DNA of 64,000 bases from Pseudomonadota bacterium. Lineage in GTDB: Bacteria > Myxococcota_A > UBA796 > SXON01. Positions 59,171 to 64,000 of the stretch are shown here, one piece after another. The notes below the pieces were generated by a model, which did not search any database, had not been told where the DNA came from, and saw only the letters and a program-made list of their open reading frames with translations. The translations under genes were made by a program, and so were the position numbers. Where the stretch lies: the NCBI GenBank assembly GCA_030685065.1, contig JAUXQH010000173.1, positions 1 to 64,000 on the forward strand, in the 5' to 3' direction. Each line of letters starts with the position of its first letter. Positions within the stretch are counted from its first letter, which is position 1.

Positions 59171-60972
59171 CGGCGCTGGTGGGCTGTGGCGGTGTGCTCT
59201 CGCGCATCGCGCCGCCGCCCGTTCCGGTCAGCACCGCCGAGGTTGGCGGGGTGCCCGCGCGCGCGCGCTACCACTACCTCGCGGGTCGGCTGGCGCTGGA
59301 GGACGCTGATTACGCCGGGGCGGAGGCCGCCTTCCAGACGGCGCTCCTCCACGACCCCGGATCGCCCTGGATCTGGCTCGCGCTGGCCGAGGTCGCCGAG
59401 GGCACCGGGGAGGAGGCGGAGGAGCGCCGTCGGGTCCAGGAAGCCGTACGGCTGGGGCCGACCTTCCCCGAGACATGGACCCGGCTCGGTCGCGTCGCCC
59501 ACCGCTCCGGCGACCTGCGCGGCGCGGTGGAGGCCTACGGAGAGGCCGTCGACCACGGAGGCGGATCCGAGGCCTACGGCCCGCTGTGCCGTCTCCTCGT
59601 GGCCCGCGAGGACCCGCTCGCGGCGAGCACCGTGCGGGCCTGGTCGGCGCTGGCTCTCGGCGATCTGGAGCCGCTGCGCGAGCGCGGGCGCCTGCGCCTC
59701 CTCGTCGGAGATCTCGCGGGTGCCGTGGGCGACCTCGGCGAGGCCCTGGTGCGCTCCCCGGCCGACGCGCGCCTGCTCGACGAGTACCTCACCGCGGTGA
59801 CGGGGAGCGGCCTGTATCGGCAGGGGCTCGCGCGCCTCGCCGTGCTCCACCGCGTGGTGCCGCGCGACACCGACGTCCTGTTGCGCACCTACCACCTGGC
59901 CGCCACGGCGCGCGATCACGTGCGCGCCGTCGAGGCCCTCGAGGCCCTCGACCTGCTGCTGGGCGGGCACGAGGCGCAGGTGAAGGCCTGGCTCGCGGAC
60001 GCCTACAGCGCGCTCGGGCGGCACGACGATGCGCGGATCGCGATCGACGCCGGAGCGAAGTGTGAGCCGCCATTGGCGGACGCGACGTTCCATCGCGCGC
60101 GCGTACTCCGGGCGGGGGGCCGCAGCGCCGACGCGCTGCAGGGCCTCCTCGTGCCGCAGGCGGGCGCCAACCGCCCCGACGCGATCGCGCTCCGGGCGCG
60201 GTTGTTGCTCGACCTCGGCCGTCCGGCGGACGCCCGGGTGGTCCTCGATCAGGGCCTCACCGCGCTCCCCGACGACTACGTGCTCCTCGGCGCCCTCGTG
60301 GCCGTGGGCGCCGCCGAGGGCGACCGCGAGGCGACGCTCGCCGCGGTCGACCGCATGGCCATGCTGGATCCGGAGGCCCGCGCCCGCACCCGCGCCCGTT
60401 CGCTCGCCGGCCTCGGGGACGTCGAGGCAGCCCTGGCCGCGCTCCGTGCCGCGGGGCTCACCCAGCCCGAGAGCTGGATGGTCGGCGGTGCGCTGCTCCG
60501 AGAGGCGGGGCGCGCTGGAGACGCGGCGGACTGGCTCGTGCGCGGCGTGGATCACTTTCCGCGCAGCGCGCCCCTGCGGGCCGAGCTCGGCCTGGCCCAA
60601 GCCGCCGCGCAGCAGGCAGAGGCCGCCCTCGTCGCGATGCGGGAGGCCATCCGGCTCGATCCCGCCGATTCCCGCGCGGTGCGTTGGTACGCGCGCACCG
60701 TCGCGCTGGACGGCTCCGCGGATCGCCTGCGGCAGGTTCGTGGCTGGATTCTGGCCTCGCTGGAGCGTCAGCCGGCCGACGCCGAGCTGCTCGCGGCGCT
60801 CGGGCGCGTCGAGTACGCCCTGAAGCAGCCGCTCCGCGCGGTGGAGGCCTTCGAGGAGGCCTGCCGCTATGCCCCCGCCGATCCCGCGCTGCTGGCCTCC
60901 CTTGCCGAGGCCTACCGCGCCGTGGGGCGCGAAGCCCAGGCGCACGCCATCGAGGAGCGCATCGAGCCATGA
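59152..60972 (+). CDS. TPR-repeat lipoprotein
   Basis: 606 residues, GTG start inside the permease gene. Signal MVAWVVAALVGC (Cys 12), again very short. About 14 tetratricopeptide-like repeats, for example YHYLAGRLALEDADYAGAEAAFQTALLHDPGS, TWTRLGRVAHRSGDLRGAVEAYGEAV and ALGRVEYALKQPLRAVEAFEEACRYAPADP. Outer membrane scaffold protein of an assembly machinery is likely. Next gene, 10 bp later, is a LolB-like lipoprotein. Confidence 0.88.
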   Translation: MVAWVVAALVGCGGVLSRIAPPPVPVSTAEVGGVPARARYHYLAGRLALEDADYAGAEAAFQTALLHDPGSPWIWLALAEVAEGTGEEAEERRRVQEAVRLGPTFPETWTRLGRVAHRSGDLRGAVEAYGEAVDHGGGSEAYGPLCRLLVAREDPLAASTVRAWSALALGDLEPLRERGRLRLLVGDLAGAVGDLGEALVRSPADARLLDEYLTAVTGSGLYRQGLARLAVLHRVVPRDTDVLLRTYHLAATARDHVRAVEALEALDLLLGGHEAQVKAWLADAYSALGRHDDARIAIDAGAKCEPPLADATFHRARVLRAGGRSADALQGLLVPQAGANRPDAIALRARLLLDLGRPADARVVLDQGLTALPDDYVLLGALVAVGAAEGDREATLAAVDRMAMLDPEARARTRARSLAGLGDVEAALAALRAAGLTQPESWMVGGALLREAGRAGDAADWLVRGVDHFPRSAPLRAELGLAQAAAQQAEAALVAMREAIRLDPADSRAVRWYARTVALDGSADRLRQVRGWILASLERQPADAELLAALGRVEYALKQPLRAVEAFEEACRYAPADPALLASLAEAYRAVGREAQAHAIEERIEP

Positions 60973-60982
60973 GCCGCCCGTC

Positions 60983-61789
60983 ATGAATCACCCCTGGATC
61001 GCCCTCCCTTTGGTGGCGCTGTTGACGGGCTGCCCCAAGCCACCGGCGCCGGAAGGCCCGATCGAGGCCGTGAGCCCGGAAGTGCTCTTGACGCGCGCCC
61101 TCGGCGAGCCGGCGCCGGGCCCCGCCACGAGCAGCTTCGATCTCCGCCTCGACCTGCCGGACCAGCGCATCAACGCGCAGGGCGCGCTCCTCGTCTCGCC
61201 GCCGGACCGCTTCCGCATCGAGGTGCGGGGGCCGATCGGCCCGCCCCAGGTGGTCGTCGTGAGCGACGGGAAGGGGATCCGGACCTGGCTAGCCGGAAAA
61301 AACGAGCTCTACACGGCCGATGACGCGGACGCGCGCATCGCGGCCTACACCGGCGGAGAGGCCGGGATGGAGGCGCTCGCCTCCCTCCTGCTCGGGCGGC
61401 TGCCCGCGCTCGGCGCGCCGGACCTCGTGCGCGCCGACAGCAAGCCGACCTACCGGTGGACCGGGCCGGGCGAGAGCCACGTCGACGCCGCGCTCGATCC
61501 CCGGACCGCCCACCTCGTCGCGCTCGCGCTCGCGGACGAGGTCGGGGCGCCGCTGCTCGACGCCCAGGTCGAGGGGGCGCAGTGGCCCGAGCGCCTGGTC
61601 GCGGTGCTGCCGCAGCAGGGAATCACCGCGACGCTCGAGTTCAAGGAGTGGAAGGCGGCGGAGCCCTCGGACGCCGCCTTCGTGCTCGCGGCCCCCCCGG
61701 GGGCGGCGGTCAAGCCGCTGCTCTTCAAGCCCTCGGCGGGCGGGGATGCCGCGCTCGGGGACGTGAAGCCGCCCGAAACCCCGCCGTAG
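60983..61789 (+). CDS. LolB/DUF4292-like outer membrane lipoprotein
   Basis: 268 residues, ATG 60983. Lipobox LLTGC (Cys 17). The mature domain has LolB-like strand order (SSFDLRLDLPDQRINAQGALLVSPPDRFRIEVRGPIGPPQVVVVSDGKGIRTW, NELYTADDADARIAAYTGG) followed by a second half with helices and strands. DUF4292/LolB proteins hold lipids or lipoproteins in a half-barrel. Distal gene of the MCE-permease-TPR set. Confidence 0.75.
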   Translation: MNHPWIALPLVALLTGCPKPPAPEGPIEAVSPEVLLTRALGEPAPGPATSSFDLRLDLPDQRINAQGALLVSPPDRFRIEVRGPIGPPQVVVVSDGKGIRTWLAGKNELYTADDADARIAAYTGGEAGMEALASLLLGRLPALGAPDLVRADSKPTYRWTGPGESHVDAALDPRTAHLVALALADEVGAPLLDAQVEGAQWPERLVAVLPQQGITATLEFKEWKAAEPSDAAFVLAAPPGAAVKPLLFKPSAGGDAALGDVKPPETPP

Positions 61790-61858
61790 CGCGGCTTCTT
61801 CTGTTTGGGAGCGTTCGGGCGCCATGCATCCGCCGGCAGGGACGGATATCCTCCCTCC

Positions 61859-62440
61859 GTGCTGATCCTCACCCTTCTCGCCTGCAACGGCGGCTCCGTA
61901 CTCCTCGCGCTCGGCTGCGCGACGGACCCCGCGAGCCAGGTCCCTACGCCCCCGGTGCCTACGAGCCCGGTCCCCACCAGCGCTGCCCCCACCAGCGCTG
62001 CCCCCACCGGCGCGGTCGCTCCGAGCGGAGCCTCCGGGCCAAAGGCGCCCACGGTGCCGACCCTTCTGGGGGACGTGCCAGGCGTGGCGTTCGTCGGAGA
62101 CTGGACGAGCCCGGGCTGCGAGGGCCGCACCTACGCGCGCAACCTGCGCTTCGAGAGCGACAACAGCTACGCCGGGGTCGATCTGGTCTCCCCGTGCCCG
62201 CCCGACAAGCAGTGCATGTGGTCGGGCATCGTCGCGTATGCGGGCATCTGGAAGCAGGAGGGCAACAAGCTCCAGCTCCGTGAGATCGGCTCGCCGACGG
62301 TCCCCGGATCCCCGCACCCGACCGAGGTCATCTCCACGTTCGAGGGGACCTTGATGGAGAATGGCTGCACTTATACGAAGGGCCTCACGGTGCCTCCCGG
62401 GCAGACCGAGGACCAGGTTCGGCCGCACATTCCTCGTTAG
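61859..62440 (+). CDS. Lipoprotein with Pro/Thr-rich linker
   Basis: 193 residues from GTG 61859. Signal region MLILTLLACNGGSVLLALGCAT has two lipobox-like Cys (9 and 20), so the lipidation site is ambiguous. A linker with repeated PTSPVPT/PTSAAPT units (about 27-60) precedes a C-terminal domain with four Cys (SPGCEGRTYARNLRFESDN, SPCPPDKQCMWSG, ENGCTYTKG). Not recognised. The stop lies in a 16-bp tandem repeat. A GGAGCGTTCGGG element lies upstream (61808-61819). Confidence 0.65.
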   Translation: MLILTLLACNGGSVLLALGCATDPASQVPTPPVPTSPVPTSAAPTSAAPTGAVAPSGASGPKAPTVPTLLGDVPGVAFVGDWTSPGCEGRTYARNLRFESDNSYAGVDLVSPCPPDKQCMWSGIVAYAGIWKQEGNKLQLREIGSPTVPGSPHPTEVISTFEGTLMENGCTYTKGLTVPPGQTEDQVRPHIPR

Positions 62441-62487
62441 GTTCGGGCCTCGTTAGGTTCGGGCCTCGTTAGGGTCGGGCCTCGGTA
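62432..62487. repeat. 16-bp tandem repeat (three full copies plus a partial) over a stop codon
   Basis: CCTCGTTAGGTTCGGG at 62432-62447 and 62448-62463, and CCTCGTTAGGGTCGGG at 62464-62479, then a degenerate CCTCGGTA copy. The first copy contains the TAG (62438-62440) of the lipoprotein gene. Confidence 0.9.
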
Positions 62488-62509
62488 GATGCGGCCTGCG
62501 GTGCCGCGC

Positions 62510-63301
62510 TCAGGCGCCGGCCATCACGCGGGCGCGCCGCCGAAACTCGGCCAGCACCGCGGCGCCCACCGGCCCTCCCCCCGGGCCCGGGTAGCCGTCG
62601 ATCTCCACGACCGGCGCGAGCTCCTTGAGGGTCGAGCACAGATAGAGCTCCTCGCACGGGCCGGCGGGAAGCGGGTCTTCGCAGACGGGAACGCCGATAC
62701 CCAGGGCCGCGGCCAGCATCGCGTCGCGGGTGACGCCTTGGAGGATTCTCCCGTCGTCGGGCGGGGTGCAGAACACACCGCCGCGCACCACGAACACGTT
62801 GCTGCGGTTCGCCTCCGTCCACACCCCGTCCGGCGCGACCCAGATGACCTCGTCCACGCCCGCCTGGCGCGCCGCGAGCACCCAGGCCATGCGGCTGGTG
62901 TGCTTGACCCGGCCGGGCAGCCAGGGCGAGGGCGCCCATGGGCGCGTCGCGACGCGAACCGGGGCGCCCGCGCGCGACAGATCGAGGTCCTCGGCCTTCA
63001 CGATCCGGTGGCCGCCGCCGGTCAGGAGCACGTTGAGCTTGCTCTCGCTGGGGATCGCCGCGGCCACGGTCGCGAGCTCGCTCCGGATGGAGCCCGCGAT
63101 CGCGTCGGTCCAGGCGATGTCGCAGAAGCGCGCGCTCGCGCCGAGCCGCGCGAGGTGGGTATCCACGCCGAAGGGGCGCCGGCCGTAGGTGCGCAACGTC
63201 TCGAACACGGCCATCCCGAGGGTCAGCGCGGTGTCGTCGAGCGGCAGGGCGCCGCGGCCGTCGGGGCAGGGGGCCCCGTCGAGGAGGAAACACTGGGGCA
63301 T
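62510..63301 (-). CDS. Class IV PLP aminotransferase / aminodeoxychorismate lyase-like
   Basis: 263 residues. Fold-type IV signatures: LGMAVFETLRTYGRRPFGVDTHLARL, PLP lysine in RVKHTSRMAW (K133), TEANRSNVFVV (E163), GILQGVTRD-like run GRILQGVTRDAML, and EELYLCSTLKELAPV. The group includes PabC, branched-chain and D-amino-acid aminotransferases; size favours a PabC-like enzyme. Divergent from the TetR regulator, which may control it. Confidence 0.85.
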   Translation of the reverse strand: MPQCFLLDGAPCPDGRGALPLDDTALTLGMAVFETLRTYGRRPFGVDTHLARLGASARFCDIAWTDAIAGSIRSELATVAAAIPSESKLNVLLTGGGHRIVKAEDLDLSRAGAPVRVATRPWAPSPWLPGRVKHTSRMAWVLAARQAGVDEVIWVAPDGVWTEANRSNVFVVRGGVFCTPPDDGRILQGVTRDAMLAAALGIGVPVCEDPLPAGPCEELYLCSTLKELAPVVEIDGYPGPGGGPVGAAVLAEFRRRARVMAGA

Positions 63302-63357
63302 GGAACCCTTCTATCCGAAGCCGAGGGCGGGCCCGACGCGGACCCGGAGGCTGATCC

Positions 63358-63400
63358 GCACGATCGTTCTTTTCTGTGTCGCCGAAGCGCACGGTCGTGC
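63358..63400. promoter_or_regulatory. Two palindromic operator candidates upstream of the TetR gene
   Basis: GCACGATCGTTC (63358-63369) and GCACGGTCGTGC (63389-63400), two related palindromes 31 bp apart centre to centre, about three helical turns. TATTGT (63401-63406), a possible -10, abuts the second. TetR-family dimers typically bind such sites beside their own gene, so divergent control of the aminotransferase is plausible. Confidence 0.55.
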
Positions 63401-63412
63401 TATTGTCGGGCC

Positions 63413-64000
63413 ATGGGAAAGGGCGACATCACCCGCCAGGCCATCCTGGAACACGCGACCACGCTGGCCACCACGGTCGGGCTCGACGGCCTGTCGATCG
63501 GCCAGCTCGCGGCGGATCTCCGCCTGTCCAAGAGCGGGCTCTTCGCGCACTTCCAGTCCAAGGAGGCGTTGCAGCTCGCGGTGGTCGAGACCGCCTCCGA
63601 ACGCTTCACCGAGCGCGTGGTGCGGCCTGGGCTCAAGGCCCCTCGCGGCGAGCCGCGCGTGCGCGCGCTGATGGAGCGGTGGTTCGCGTGGGTCGTCACC
63701 AGCAACAACGCGGGCGGGTGCTTCTTCGTGGCGGCGTCCACCGAGCTGGATGACCGTCACGGCGCCGTGCGGGACGCCGTGGTGCAGCGCCAGCGTGACT
63801 GGATCGAGGTGCTCGCGAACGCGCTGCGCACCGGCGTCGTCGAGGGGCACCTGCGCGCGGACACCGATCCGGAGCAGGTCGCCTTCGAGCTCTGGGGCGT
63901 CGCGCTCTCCTACCATCACTACGCGCGTCTGCTCGGCGCGCCCGACTCCGAGGCGCGCGCGCGCGCCGCTGTCGACCGTCTGATCGTGGCCGCCCGCCGC
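63413..64000 (+). CDS. TetR-family transcriptional regulator (C-terminus cut by window edge)
   Basis: 196 codons open to the edge from ATG 63413. The N-terminal HTH is canonical: RQAILEHATTLATTVGLDGLSIGQLAADLRLSKSGLFAHFQSKEALQLAVVE. The ligand domain (about 70-195) contains GGCFFVAASTELDD and a helical C-terminal part. Translation was read directly from the sequence because the frame does not stop in the window. Ligand unknown. The reading may lack only a few terminal residues. Confidence 0.9.
   Translation, partial: MGKGDITRQAILEHATTLATTVGLDGLSIGQLAADLRLSKSGLFAHFQSKEALQLAVVETASERFTERVVRPGLKAPRGEPRVRALMERWFAWVVTSNNAGGCFFVAASTELDDRHGAVRDAVVQRQRDWIEVLANALRTGVVEGHLRADTDPEQVAFELWGVALSYHHYARLLGAPDSEARARAAVDRLIVAARR

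Overview
The window is about 64 kb of very GC-rich, densely packed bacterial chromosome with roughly 62 protein genes and no rRNA, tRNA, insertion sequence, phage or CRISPR array that I could recognise. Overall character (inference): a Myxococcota or related delta-type lineage. Supporting signs are lipoproteins with long Asp-Thr/Asp-Ser spacers, thrombospondin-type-3 repeats followed by MYXO-CTERM-like tails (Cys, hydrophobic helix, Arg cluster), a DUF1552/DUF1592 pair, a MopE-type Asp-rich metal motif, an ArsR-methyltransferase fusion and many GTG/TTG starts.

Layout. 0-3 kb: S-adenosylhomocysteine hydrolase (cut by the edge) divergent from an ArsR-methyltransferase fusion and a cystathionine beta-synthase-like gene, a homocysteine/SAH module with a strong palindrome between the divergent starts. 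3-10.8 kb: a pilin-like protein, redox enzymes (F420-reductase-like, Old Yellow Enzyme with its HxlR regulator, glutathionyl-hydroquinone reductase) and secreted lipoproteins. 10.8-19.6 kb: surface proteins, a purple-acid-phosphatase-like lipoprotein, a YceI / CxxCH-barrel / CxxCH-anchor trio, a Kef-type antiporter and a PAP2 enzyme. 19.5-27.1 kb: the most interesting part. A radical SAM/SPASM maturase is divergent from a small Cys-rich/MopE protein, followed by a tightly coupled six-gene operon corresponding to the uncharacterised Salmonella STM4015-4014-4013-4012-4011 families plus a HAD phosphatase. 27-33 kb: DyP peroxidase, fatty acid desaturase, ArsH-like reductase, HelD-like helicase. 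33-41 kb: DUF1552/DUF1592 pair, erythromycin-esterase-like enzyme, a GT39-like membrane enzyme. 41-49 kb: methyltransferase, Asp-Thr lipoprotein, FdhD with an FdhF/YdeP oxidoreductase, RecQ, and a short-chain dehydrogenase broken by an in-frame TGA. 49-62.5 kb: an envelope region in which the parts of two ABC systems (MlaF/MlaE/MCE, and a NatA-like ATPase with an ABC-2 permease) are interleaved around signal peptidase I, a transglutaminase, a Nudix hydrolase, a TPR lipoprotein and a LolB-like lipoprotein. 62.5-64 kb: a class IV aminotransferase divergent from a TetR regulator that runs off the edge.

Genome-wide habits visible here: start/stop overlaps (ATGA, GTGA) along operons; very short lipoprotein signal peptides with no basic n-region; two genes whose only sensible start is CTG behind a good Shine-Dalgarno; and short (14-18 bp) tandem duplications, three of which sit on stop codons.
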